DNA of 64,000 bases from Lachnospiraceae bacterium (GTDB lineage Bacteria; Bacillota; Clostridia; Lachnospirales; Lachnospiraceae): the NCBI GenBank assembly GCA_015056765.1, contig SVFQ01000013.1, positions 24,061-88,060 of the forward strand, in the 5' to 3' direction. Below are positions 26,088 through 34,673 of this stretch, piece by piece. The translations under genes and the position numbers were made by a program. The notes under the pieces are model-generated. The model was not told the origin of the DNA and searched no databases. It was given only the letters and a program-made list of their open reading frames with translations. Positions within the stretch are counted from its first letter, which is position 1; each line of letters starts with the position of its first letter.

Positions 26088-27755
26088 ATGAGTAAGAATC
26101 ATACAGTAGATAACGGACCTATGCTGAATGCTTATCCGGACAGCGTAGGTGGTACACTTTCCGATATCGTTGCATTTTTAAAAAAGAAAGATTGTGAGGA
26201 TGCGTTCTCATCCTTTTACATCTTACCAAGCCTGTTTCATACAGACTTGGACCGCGGATTCTCTGTCATCGACTATGGCCTTAACAGAGAATTGGCACGA
26301 AAGGAAGACCTGCAGGCTATTCGAGACCTTGGTATAGATTTAAAACTGGATTTTATTCTGAACCATGCATCTGTCTTATCTGCAGAGTTCCAGGATCTGA
26401 TTCAAAAAGGGGACGAATCAGAGTATAAAGATTTCTTTATTAACTGGAACACCTTTTGGGAGGGAAAGGGTCATATGACCCCAGAAGGTTACATTCAACC
26501 GGAGGAAGAATATATAAAGGATATGTTTTTCCGAAAACCTGGATTACCAATCCTGATGGTACGTATGCCGGACGGCAAAGACGTTCCCTATTGGAATACG
26601 TTCTATCAGGAAGTACGGTATCCAAGATACGATGCAGTAGATTTGATGAGACAGGTGCAGATGCAATATGGCACCGCTGAAAAAATCGCTGCAAGATTAA
26701 AAGAAGGTTTGGATGCAGGAAAGAAACCTGCAGACTGTGATTTTGGCGGTGTAGAAGAATATAAGGATGCGGTTGTAAATCTTTTGGAACAAAACCGTAC
26801 CTATTTAGGCCAGATGGATTTGAACATCAAATCTCCGCTGGTTTGGAAACACTATGACAAGGTTTTACATACCTTATCTGACTATGGTGCAAAAATTGTC
26901 AGACTGGATGCATTTGCCTATGCACCGAAGGAGCCGGGAAAGAAGAATTTCTTAAATGAGCCGGACACCTGGGAAGTACTGGGTAGAGTAAAGGAATTAG
27001 CCGACAAATACGGCCTGTCCTTACTGCCGGAGATTCATGCAAGCTATGGAGAAGGCACTTACGCAAAAGTAGCAAAGATGGGCTATATGACCTACGACTT
27101 CTTCCTGCCGGGACTCCTCATTGATGCATTAGAGGAGAAAAACGGCGAAAGACTTGCAAAATGGGCTACTGAACTGACAGAGAATCACATCAAAGTCGTG
27201 AATATGCTGGGATGCCATGATGGTATTCCGATGCTGGACTTAAAGGGATTCCTGCCGGATGAGCAGATAGAAAAACTGATTGACACCATTGTGAAACGTG
27301 GAGGACTTGTAAAGAACCTACACGGTAAGAAGAACATGTACTATCAGGTGAACGCCACCTACTACAGCGCACTGGGAGAAGATGATAAGAAGATGCTTCT
27401 TGCCAGAGCCATCCAGATGTTTATGCCGGGTAAGCCACAGGTGTGGTACCTAGATCTGTTTGCAGGCAAAAACAATATGGAAGCAGTAAAACGAGCAGGT
27501 GAAGGCGGACACAAAGAAATCAATCGGACCAACCTTTCTTTACAGGAAGTGGAAGACTTATTAGGACAGGAAATCGTACAAAAGCAGCTAGCACTTTTGA
27601 AATTACGAAATACCTATCCGGCCTTTGGATTTGACAGCAAATTTACTGTCACGACAGAAGGCCACAAGATGACCATGAGCTGGGAGAAAGATGAGTATAA
27701 AGCTGTATTAAAGGTGGACTTTGATACATATTCTTATGAGATTACCACAAATTAA
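26088..27755 (+). CDS. GH13 sucrose-phosphorylase-like enzyme (GH13_18 type; possibly glucosylglycerate phosphorylase)
   Basis: 555-residue cytosolic alpha-amylase-fold enzyme. Conserved catalytic residues: nucleophile Asp274 (VRLDAFAY), acid/base Glu315 (LPEIHA) and Asp378 (GCHDGIP). The opening DYGLNRELARKEDL, the FILNHAS motif and the FALPxLL-like FFLPGLLIDAL match sucrose phosphorylase relatives rather than hydrolases. At ~555 residues it is longer than classical sucrose phosphorylases (~490-505) and near the length of the YcjM glucosylglycerate phosphorylase group. The order phosphorylase, binding protein, permease, permease also matches E. coli ycjMNOP. It would split an imported glucoside with phosphate, giving glucose-1-phosphate plus an acceptor. 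Exact acceptor not determinable by eye. Confidence 0.82.
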   Translation: MSKNHTVDNGPMLNAYPDSVGGTLSDIVAFLKKKDCEDAFSSFYILPSLFHTDLDRGFSVIDYGLNRELARKEDLQAIRDLGIDLKLDFILNHASVLSAEFQDLIQKGDESEYKDFFINWNTFWEGKGHMTPEGYIQPEEEYIKDMFFRKPGLPILMVRMPDGKDVPYWNTFYQEVRYPRYDAVDLMRQVQMQYGTAEKIAARLKEGLDAGKKPADCDFGGVEEYKDAVVNLLEQNRTYLGQMDLNIKSPLVWKHYDKVLHTLSDYGAKIVRLDAFAYAPKEPGKKNFLNEPDTWEVLGRVKELADKYGLSLLPEIHASYGEGTYAKVAKMGYMTYDFFLPGLLIDALEEKNGERLAKWATELTENHIKVVNMLGCHDGIPMLDLKGFLPDEQIEKLIDTIVKRGGLVKNLHGKKNMYYQVNATYYSALGEDDKKMLLARAIQMFMPGKPQVWYLDLFAGKNNMEAVKRAGEGGHKEINRTNLSLQEVEDLLGQEIVQKQLALLKLRNTYPAFGFDSKFTVTTEGHKMTMSWEKDEYKAVLKVDFDTYSYEITTN

Positions 27756-27813
27756 TGGGGAATCCGTAAGGGGAGGTCAATGTTGTTTTGAAAAAGAAAG
27801 GGAGCAAAAAACA

Positions 27814-29181
27814 ATGAAAAACAAAAACATGAAACTTGGCGCTTTGGCTTTGACCGGTGCTATGACAATCTCTATGTTAGCCGGTTGTGGCAACGCAGCA
27901 GCACCTGCTACTCCGGCAACAGAAGGCGGAGAGACTACTACAGCAGAAGGCGGCGAAAGCACAGCAGCTACTTCTGAGCTTGCAGGAGAATCTATCACAA
28001 TCTTGAACTCCAAAGGTGAGATTCAGAGTGCATTGGAAGAATCCGCAAAGACATTTGAAGAGGAGACAGGCATTCACCTTGAAGTACTTGCTTGCGGTGC
28101 AGGTGAAGTGCCTTATACAAAAGTAACTTCCATGTACAATTCCGGTACAGCACCGACCATGGCTATTCTGGATACTACAGACGTAGTAGCTCTTGGTGCA
28201 GAGTATGGCGTAGATTTAACAAACGAATCCTGGGTACAGTACTGCGAATCCATGGTAACAAAAGTAGATGGAAAGATTTACAGCTTCCCATTCTGTGTAG
28301 AAGGTCGTGGTATCATCTACAACAAGACTGCAATTGAAGAGACATTAGGTACATCTTTTGATCCTGCTTCTATCAATTCTACAGAGAGCTTCGAAGCACT
28401 TTGCAAATCCTTAAGAGATGCAGGTATGGAGAACCCTGTTGTTCTTTCTAAAGAAGACTGGTCTTTAGGTGCACATGATTTCGGTTATGTATATGACACA
28501 AAAGACGGCACAACAGAGGGCGCTATGGAAGTAATCGGACAGCTTGAATCCGGTGACTTAGACATCGCTAGCTATGACAGATTCACACAGTTCATGGATA
28601 CCATGGATGTAGTACTTGAGTACAACTACAACAAAGAAGATCCTCTTGGTGCAATCTATGATGAAGATCCTATGCACCTGGTAGATAAAGAAGCAGCATT
28701 CTGGTTAAACGGTAACTGGGCATGGCCTAACTTAGAGTCCGCAGGCGCTTCCACAAGTGATGAATATGGTTTCTTACCATTCTTCATGGGAAATGATACT
28801 TCTGACTTTGCAAACAATGCCATGCAGGCTTCTCCTACCAAACAGCTTATGGTAGATAAGAAACAGTCTACAGAAAATCAGCAGAAAGCAGCACTTGCAT
28901 TTATCGACTGGCTTGTAAACTCCGAATCCGGACAGAAAGCACTTGTTGAAAAATGCGCACTGATTCCTGCTTGCACAAACAACACAGTAGCACCACTTGA
29001 TCCACTTTCCAAAGATATCGTAGCAAAGATGGGTGCTGGTAAGACCTATTCCTCCAGCTTCATTGCTCCTTCCGATCATTGGTCTGTAGTAGGTGCAACA
29101 ATGCAGAAATATGTAGGTGGTCAGATTGACCGCGCAGGTGTAGCTTCTGAAGTAGCAGAATACTGGGCTGCACAGAAATAA
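27814..29181 (+). CDS. Sugar-binding lipoprotein of the second ABC importer
   Basis: 455-residue family 1-type solute-binding protein. Lipoprotein signal with lipobox LAGC (Cys25) followed by a low-complexity Ala/Thr/Glu/Gly spacer (~26-60), then a two-lobed binding fold with SITILNSKGEIQSALEESAK and WLNGNWAWPN. The frame is open back to 27721, but the codons there overlap the GH13 stop; ATG 27814 has GAAAGGGAG 9 bases upstream and starts a normal signal peptide. Partner of the two permeases downstream; ligand presumably the glucoside cleaved by the adjacent phosphorylase. Confidence 0.92.
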   Translation: MKNKNMKLGALALTGAMTISMLAGCGNAAAPATPATEGGETTTAEGGESTAATSELAGESITILNSKGEIQSALEESAKTFEEETGIHLEVLACGAGEVPYTKVTSMYNSGTAPTMAILDTTDVVALGAEYGVDLTNESWVQYCESMVTKVDGKIYSFPFCVEGRGIIYNKTAIEETLGTSFDPASINSTESFEALCKSLRDAGMENPVVLSKEDWSLGAHDFGYVYDTKDGTTEGAMEVIGQLESGDLDIASYDRFTQFMDTMDVVLEYNYNKEDPLGAIYDEDPMHLVDKEAAFWLNGNWAWPNLESAGASTSDEYGFLPFFMGNDTSDFANNAMQASPTKQLMVDKKQSTENQQKAALAFIDWLVNSESGQKALVEKCALIPACTNNTVAPLDPLSKDIVAKMGAGKTYSSSFIAPSDHWSVVGATMQKYVGGQIDRAGVASEVAEYWAAQK

Positions 29182-29210
29182 GATTTAGTTTCACAGAAAG
29201 GTGGACGTGT

Positions 29211-30101
29211 ATGGAACTCTTGGGGCGTACAAAAGGGGATAAAATTAAAAGCTTTTTGATGTTTGCACTACCGGGCACATTTGTGTTCCTGTGTGTAGTC
29301 ATCATTCCATTCCTCTATGGTTTTTATCTGACCTTTACAGATTGGGACGGCATCAAAGCTGTAAAAACCATGGTAGGATTTGAGAACTATTCAGCATTAT
29401 TAAAAGATAAAGACTTCTGGACATCTATGGTACTTACTTTGAAGTATGTGGCATTGTCCGTTGTACTGGTAAATGTATTTGGTTTCCTGTTTGGATATTT
29501 ATTATCCGGCAAGGTACTGAAGGGACAGAACTTCTTCCGAGCAGGTTTCTTTACCCCTAACCTGATTGGTGGTGTAGTACTTGGTTTTATTTGGCAGTTC
29601 GTATTCTCTCAGGCACTTGTAAAAATCGGCAAGAACTTTGGATGGGAGATTTTCTCCAAATCCTGGCTTGCTGATCCGGATAAAGCATTCTGGTCTTTGG
29701 TGGTAGTCAGTGTTTGGCAGCTTGCAGGCTATATGATGCTGATTTATATCGCCGGATTTACCGGAATCTCCGAGGATGTCTTAGAGGCAGCCAGCATTGA
29801 TGGGGCAGAGAAATGGACAAAGATGCGTCACATCATCTTGCCGCTGATGGTTCCAAGCTTTGTAATTTGTATCTTCCTGACGCTCTCTAGAGCTTTCATG
29901 GTATACGATATTAACTTAACACTAACCGGTGGTGAACCTTACGGTTCTACCAGACTGGTAGCAATGCATGTATATGAGAAGGCCTTTACCGCACGTAAGT
30001 ATGGTATCGGCCAGGCGGAAGCAGTATTCTTGTTCATCGTAGTAGCAGTAATCTCCGGTTTACAGGTTTACTTTGGTAAAAAGAAGGAGGTGGAAGCATA
30101 A
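29211..30101 (+). CDS. Sugar ABC transporter permease (MalF/UgpA type)
   Basis: 296-residue inner-membrane subunit with six spans, the first being FALPGTFVFLCVVIIPFLYGF. EAA loop: DVLEAASIDGAEKWTKMRHI. Starts at ATG 29211 after AAAGGTGG, 29 bases behind the binding protein gene. The stop codon TAA overlaps the next ATG by one base, indicating coupled translation. No ATPase gene in the operon. Confidence 0.92.
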   Translation: MELLGRTKGDKIKSFLMFALPGTFVFLCVVIIPFLYGFYLTFTDWDGIKAVKTMVGFENYSALLKDKDFWTSMVLTLKYVALSVVLVNVFGFLFGYLLSGKVLKGQNFFRAGFFTPNLIGGVVLGFIWQFVFSQALVKIGKNFGWEIFSKSWLADPDKAFWSLVVVSVWQLAGYMMLIYIAGFTGISEDVLEAASIDGAEKWTKMRHIILPLMVPSFVICIFLTLSRAFMVYDINLTLTGGEPYGSTRLVAMHVYEKAFTARKYGIGQAEAVFLFIVVAVISGLQVYFGKKKEVEA

Positions 30102-30982
30102 TGGCTGGTAGCGCTAATACCACACCGGTTACCATGCAGGTAGGCGGCGTAAAGAAACTAATCAGCGACATTGTGATTTTCATCCTGCTGATTATTGCGG
30201 CAATCTTTTTCCTGATTCCGTTTTTCATGGTGATTGTGAATTCTTTCAAAACCAAACGCGATATTATTCGAAATCCTATGGCGCTTTTGGGCGAACAGGG
30301 CTTTAGCTTTGTAAACTATGTGAAAGCTTTTCAGCAAATGGAATTCTTAAAAGCCTTCGGAAACTCCCTGTTTATCACAGGTCTCGCAACTTTATGTGTA
30401 ATCATGCTGTCTTCCATGGTGGCATATTACATTGTTCGTTCCGGAAGCACCATTGGTAAAATCATTTTCGCCATGATGATCGCATCCATGATTATTCCGT
30501 TCCAGGCTGTCATGATTCCACTGGTATCCATTTATGGTGCACAGCTTGGCGTGTTGAATCATCGTGTATCTTTGATTTTCATGCATACGGGATTTGCCAT
30601 GAGTATGTCCGTATTCATGTACAACGGCTTTATCAAATCCGGTGTACCTAAATCCTTAGAGGAAGCTGCTTACATCGACGGATGTACCAAGATGCAGACC
30701 TTCCTGAAGGTGGTATTTCCGCTTTTGAAGCCTGTTACATCCACTTTAATCATTCTGAATGCCATGCAGTTTTGGAATGATTACCTTTTACCAAGCCTTG
30801 TACTTGGGAAAAAGCCATTATATACCTTGCCATTGTCGACTTACTCCTTCTATGGCACATACAGTTCCGATTACGGACTGATAATGGCTGCGCTTGTACT
30901 TACCTTGTTACCAATCCTGCTTCTGTATTTCTTCTTACAGAAACAGATTATTGCAGGTATGGTTGCCGGCGCTGTAAAATAA
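30101..30982 (+). CDS. Sugar ABC transporter permease (MalG/AraQ type)
   Basis: 293-residue second channel subunit. Spans begin with DIVIFILLIIAAIFFLIPFFMVIV, followed by the family phrase NSFKTKRDI. EAA loop: SLEEAAYIDGCTKMQTFLKV. The C terminus KQIIAGMVAGAVK is typical. Its ATG overlaps the previous stop by one base with GGAGGTG upstream. Last gene of the kinase-phosphorylase-importer operon; a hairpin with T run follows 33 bases later. Confidence 0.93.
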   Translation: MAGSANTTPVTMQVGGVKKLISDIVIFILLIIAAIFFLIPFFMVIVNSFKTKRDIIRNPMALLGEQGFSFVNYVKAFQQMEFLKAFGNSLFITGLATLCVIMLSSMVAYYIVRSGSTIGKIIFAMMIASMIIPFQAVMIPLVSIYGAQLGVLNHRVSLIFMHTGFAMSMSVFMYNGFIKSGVPKSLEEAAYIDGCTKMQTFLKVVFPLLKPVTSTLIILNAMQFWNDYLLPSLVLGKKPLYTLPLSTYSFYGTYSSDYGLIMAALVLTLLPILLLYFFLQKQIIAGMVAGAVK

Positions 30983-31014
30983 AATAGGTTGTTGCGATTT
31001 AAATCGATAACGGC

Positions 31015-31063
31015 AGTCCCTGCCATGCGGTTTCCCCAAGAGCCCATGGCGGGGACTTTTTTT
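31015..31063 (+). terminator. Terminator or attenuator directly before the radical SAM gene
   Basis: Thirteen-bp stem AGTCCCTGCCATG (31015-31027) with CATGGCGGGGACT (31045-31057; one T-G wobble), 17-base loop and seven T. It ends only 3 bases before the ATG at 31067, and the only G-rich ribosome-site candidate lies inside its 3' arm. It either ends the importer operon or also gates the next gene. Confidence 0.85.
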
Positions 31064-31066
31064 AGA

Positions 31067-32002
31067 ATGATGAAGAAAGTATCAGAATATCTCAAAGAAA
31101 AGTATCATACAAAAGTATATAAATTGTCCTTAAGTAGCGGATGTACCTGTCCAAACCGAGATGGCACCATTGGAACCGGGGGCTGCATCTTTTGTTCTGA
31201 AGGAGGAAGCGGAGACTTTGCCGCAGAATTTGCGCCCATTGAGCAGCAAATCGCAGAAGCCAAGGAAAAGGTGGCGGCGAAAATTCCGGCGTCTATACCG
31301 GAAGAGGAGCGGAAGTATATTGCGTATTTCCAATCCTTCACCAATACCTATGGGGATGAAGATAGACTCATAGCGTTATTTCAAGAGGTGCTTTCTTATC
31401 CGGAAATCGCAGGCATTTCCATCGGTACCAGACCGGACTGCCTATCAGATAAAATGATTCATGCATTAAAGAAGATGAACCTACGAAAGGAAGTCTGGGT
31501 GGAACTTGGCCTTCAAACCATTCACGAAAAGACAGCATCCTATATTCGAAGAGGCTATGAACTGCCGGTGTTTGCAGACGCCTATGAGAGACTGACCGGG
31601 ACGGAAGAGGACGATGCCGGAGGATTGCTGCCCGGACTGAAGGTCGTTACCCACGTGATTCTGGGCTTACCGGGAGAGACAGAGGCAGATATGCTGGAAA
31701 CCGTCCGGTATCTGGCAAATCTAAAACCCACCTTATTTGGCATCAAATTGCAGCTTTTACATGTGTTAAAGGGAACCGATTTGGCGAAGGAGTATGAAGC
31801 GAATCCTTTTCCGATTTTTACATTAGAAGCGTACTGTCAGGTGGTAGGAAAGTGCCTTCAGATTTTACCCAAGGAAACCATCATCCATAGACTCACGGGA
31901 GATGGGCCAAAGCGTCTTCTAATCGAGCCATTGTGGAGTGCAGATAAGAAGAGAGTCATGAATACCATGCGAGCTTATTTGGCAGGTCTTCCCGGTCTAT
32001 AA
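31067..32002 (+). CDS. TIGR01212-family (YtqA-like) radical SAM protein
   Basis: 311-residue radical SAM enzyme of unassigned chemistry, related to B. subtilis YtqA and to elongator-like radical SAM proteins. The FeS cluster cysteines are in GCTCPNRDGTIGTGGCIFC, a long CX9-12CX2C spacing typical of this family. Further motifs: AYFQSFTNTY, GTRPDCLS and VWVELGLQT. Upstream codons are in frame back to 30989, but they cross a terminator hairpin and do not resemble the family, so ATG 31067 (or 31070) is the likely start. The ribosome site would lie inside the hairpin. Confidence 0.88.
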   Translation: MMKKVSEYLKEKYHTKVYKLSLSSGCTCPNRDGTIGTGGCIFCSEGGSGDFAAEFAPIEQQIAEAKEKVAAKIPASIPEEERKYIAYFQSFTNTYGDEDRLIALFQEVLSYPEIAGISIGTRPDCLSDKMIHALKKMNLRKEVWVELGLQTIHEKTASYIRRGYELPVFADAYERLTGTEEDDAGGLLPGLKVVTHVILGLPGETEADMLETVRYLANLKPTLFGIKLQLLHVLKGTDLAKEYEANPFPIFTLEAYCQVVGKCLQILPKETIIHRLTGDGPKRLLIEPLWSADKKRVMNTMRAYLAGLPGL

Positions 32003-32067
32003 GACAGCCTTTGGATGGCTTGTACTTTAGGCTAAAAAGGGGTACACTTAGAACGTTGTTTATTGCT

Positions 32068-32073
32068 TATAAT
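32068..32073 (+). promoter_or_regulatory. Probable -10 box of the ddl-murF promoter
   Basis: Consensus TATAAT at 32068-32073, 50 bases before the ddl ATG. No convincing -35 box at 16-18 bases. The 120-base gap 32003-32122 holds nothing else I can support. Confidence 0.55.
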
Positions 32074-32122
32074 TAAGTAAACTTTAGAAGATAGAATCAA
32101 TCATAGAATGGAGTTTTTCAAG

Positions 32123-33151
32123 ATGAATATCGTAGTTTTAGCAGGCGGATTAAGTACAGAACGTGACGTATCTTTTGTCACAGGAACAGAAGTAGCCAAG
32201 GCGCTTCGCTCCAGAGGACACAAAGTTCTTTTATTAGATGTATTTATGGGTCTGTTCGAAGAGGAACAGGAGATTACGGATGCCTTTGAACGTACAGAGG
32301 AATTAAGCATCCATGTAGAGGGTATTCCGGAAATCGCACCGGACTTACAGAAAGTAAAAGCCAGCAGAAAAGACCAGAGTGATTGCTTTTTTGGTCCAAA
32401 TGTCATTCAGCTCTGCCAGAAAGCAGATATTGTCTTTATGGCTTTGCATGGCGAAAACGGCGAGAATGGTAAAGTACAGGCAGCGTTTGATCTCTTCGGT
32501 GTAAAATACACAGGTACAGGCCACTTAAGCAGTGCGGTATCTATGGATAAAGGTGTTACGAAATTATTCCTGCGTCAGGCAGGGGTTCCATTCCCGCAGG
32601 GTCAGGTTGCCAAAAAGGGAGAAAAGATCGCGCCACATTTGCCATGCGTTGTGAAACCTCTTTGTGGTGGTTCCAGCATCGGTGTTTCTATCGTCGATAA
32701 ACAGGAAGACTTAGATGCAGCATTACAGGAAGCATTCCGCTGGGAAGATGAAGTAGTAGTAGAAGATTATGTAAAAGGTAGAGAGTTCTCTGTAGGTGTC
32801 ATTCAGGGTAAGGCACTGCCTATTATCGAGATTGCGCCGATTCAGGGCTTCTACGATTATAAGAACAAATACAAAGCAGGCTCTGCCGTAGAGACTTGCC
32901 CAGCACAGATTTCCGAGGAAAAGACCAAAGAAATGCAGGGTTATGCAGAAGCAGCTGCAAAAGTATTGGGACTGGATACTTATTCTCGTATTGACTTCCT
33001 CATGGATGAAAAAGAAAACTTATTCTGCCTGGAGGCAAATACTTTACCGGGTATGACACCTACCAGCTTACTGCCACAGGAAGCTAGAGAAATCGGCTGG
33101 TCCTTTGCAGATTTGTGCGAGAAACTAATCCAGATTTCCTTAGAAAAATAG
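32123..33151 (+). CDS. ddl: D-alanine--D-alanine ligase
   Basis: 342-residue ATP-grasp ligase making the D-Ala-D-Ala dipeptide for peptidoglycan. Motifs: N-terminal LAGGLSTERDVS, MALHGENGENG (His-Gly-x-x-Gly-Glu/Asp region), PCVVKPLCGGSSIGV, EDYVKGREFSVGV and LEANTLPGMTPTSLLP. The usual Tyr/Phe position after KYTGTGHLSS gives no reason to expect D-lactate specificity, but I cannot score this fully. ATG 32123 has GGAG 9 bases upstream; an ATG at 32108 lacks a ribosome site. MurF, which uses the product, follows 34 bases later. Confidence 0.94.
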   Translation: MNIVVLAGGLSTERDVSFVTGTEVAKALRSRGHKVLLLDVFMGLFEEEQEITDAFERTEELSIHVEGIPEIAPDLQKVKASRKDQSDCFFGPNVIQLCQKADIVFMALHGENGENGKVQAAFDLFGVKYTGTGHLSSAVSMDKGVTKLFLRQAGVPFPQGQVAKKGEKIAPHLPCVVKPLCGGSSIGVSIVDKQEDLDAALQEAFRWEDEVVVEDYVKGREFSVGVIQGKALPIIEIAPIQGFYDYKNKYKAGSAVETCPAQISEEKTKEMQGYAEAAAKVLGLDTYSRIDFLMDEKENLFCLEANTLPGMTPTSLLPQEAREIGWSFADLCEKLIQISLEK

Positions 33152-33185
33152 AAAAAACGTATCGAAATCGAAAAAGAAAAGCAGT

Positions 33186-34661
33186 ATGAAAGAACTTACA
33201 TTAACTAAAATAGCAGAGGTATGTCACGGCACTCTGGTGGGACAGAATCTTCATCCGGAGAAAACCGTATCCTCTGTGGTAATCGATAGCAGATTGGTGG
33301 AGGCAGAGGGCCTCTTTGTAGCCATTCCGGGAGAGCGTGTAGACGGACATAGCTTTGTGAAGTCCGTACTGGAAAAGGGCGCTTTAGGTGCGCTAGTAGA
33401 GCGTATTCCGGAAGACCTGCTTCTGGAAAATGGTGAGCCGAATCCGGAACTTCTTCCAGGAGGACTGATTCAGGTGGCATCTACTACCCAGGCGCTAAAG
33501 GATTTAGCAGCATTCTATCGTTCCGTATTGGATATTAAAGTAGTGGGTATCACCGGTAGTGTTGGGAAAACCAGTACCAAGGAAACTATCGCAGCAGTCC
33601 TTAGCCAAAAGTATAGCGTATTAAAGACCGCTGGGAATTTCAACAATGAAATTGGATTGCCTCTTACAGTATTCCGCATTCGAGACGAGCATCAGGTAGC
33701 TGTTTTGGAGATGGGTATCTCTGATTTTGGCGAAATGGATCGCCTGGCGAAAATTGCGAAGCCGGATATCGGCGTCATTACCAATATCGGTACCTGTCAT
33801 CTAGAGAACCTAGGGGACAGAGATGGCGTCCTAAAGGAAAAGTCCTGCATGTTGAAGTTCTTACAGCCTGGTGGTGTAGCTGTACTAAATGGCGATGACG
33901 ATAAGCTTTCTACTTTGCAGAATCGTTTCAAAGAAGTAGTAGGTGTAGAGCCTGTGAAACTGGACTTCTTTGGGGTGAGAGAAGAAGGCGTGACAGAACT
34001 ATTACCTACCGCTGATTTGAAAGCCTATGCTACAGATATCGAGAATCTGGGACTGGATGGCGTGGCCATGAAACTGCATGCGCAGGAGTCTGGTGAAAAA
34101 GACGAGACTTCCTTCGATGCCAGAATCAGTATCCCGGGAAGACATAATGTGTATAACGCACTGGCAGCTACCTGCGTAGGATTAGAACTTGGTCTGTCTA
34201 TCGAAGAGATTCAAAAGGGCCTTGCGGAAGCAAAGACCATACAGGGACGTACGAACCTCATTCACCATAAGGATATGATTCTCATCGATGATTGTTATAA
34301 TGCAAACCCTATGTCCATGAAGGAAGCTCTTCATGTACTGGAAAATGCAAAGGGACGTAAAATAGCCGTACTTGGTGATATGGGAGAGCTGGGTGAGAGA
34401 GAAGCTGAACTCCACGGTGAAGTGGGAGAAGCTTTTGCAGCATCCACAGTTGATACCGCATTTTTGGTCGGTAAGCTCATGAAGAACTTCCAGGAGAAAG
34501 CAAAGAAGCTTGCACCTGAAAAAGAAGTTTACTACTTTGAAGATAGAGAATCCATGACAAAGGCATTGCTGGATTATGTGAAGGCAGGAGATGCAGTCCT
34601 AGTAAAAGCTTCTCACTTTATGCAGTTCCCTAAAGTCATCGATGCATTGATGGAGAAATAA
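33186..34661 (+). CDS. murF: UDP-MurNAc-tripeptide--D-Ala-D-Ala ligase MurF
   Basis: 491-residue Mur ligase attaching D-Ala-D-Ala to UDP-MurNAc-tripeptide. ATP loop GITGSVGKTSTKE, TAGNFNNEIGLPLT, the central-domain LEMGISDFGEM, TNIGTCHLE and the C-terminal IDDCYNANPMSMKEAL are diagnostic. In operon with ddl upstream and a GH8 gene 12 bases downstream. Together with MurE (12.4 kb) and DapL (45.8 kb) the window encodes four steps toward the pentapeptide precursor. Confidence 0.96.
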   Translation: MKELTLTKIAEVCHGTLVGQNLHPEKTVSSVVIDSRLVEAEGLFVAIPGERVDGHSFVKSVLEKGALGALVERIPEDLLLENGEPNPELLPGGLIQVASTTQALKDLAAFYRSVLDIKVVGITGSVGKTSTKETIAAVLSQKYSVLKTAGNFNNEIGLPLTVFRIRDEHQVAVLEMGISDFGEMDRLAKIAKPDIGVITNIGTCHLENLGDRDGVLKEKSCMLKFLQPGGVAVLNGDDDKLSTLQNRFKEVVGVEPVKLDFFGVREEGVTELLPTADLKAYATDIENLGLDGVAMKLHAQESGEKDETSFDARISIPGRHNVYNALAATCVGLELGLSIEEIQKGLAEAKTIQGRTNLIHHKDMILIDDCYNANPMSMKEALHVLENAKGRKIAVLGDMGELGEREAELHGEVGEAFAASTVDTAFLVGKLMKNFQEKAKKLAPEKEVYYFEDRESMTKALLDYVKAGDAVLVKASHFMQFPKVIDALMEK

Positions 34662-34673
34662 AAGAAAACAGGT

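Noticed and set aside
30995..31006. Palindrome CGATTTAAATCG before the radical SAM gene
   Set aside because: Short AT-rich palindrome with no promoter nearby; not supported as an operator.
30989..31067. Longer N terminus for the radical SAM protein
   Set aside because: The extra codons span the terminator hairpin and do not match the family N terminus.
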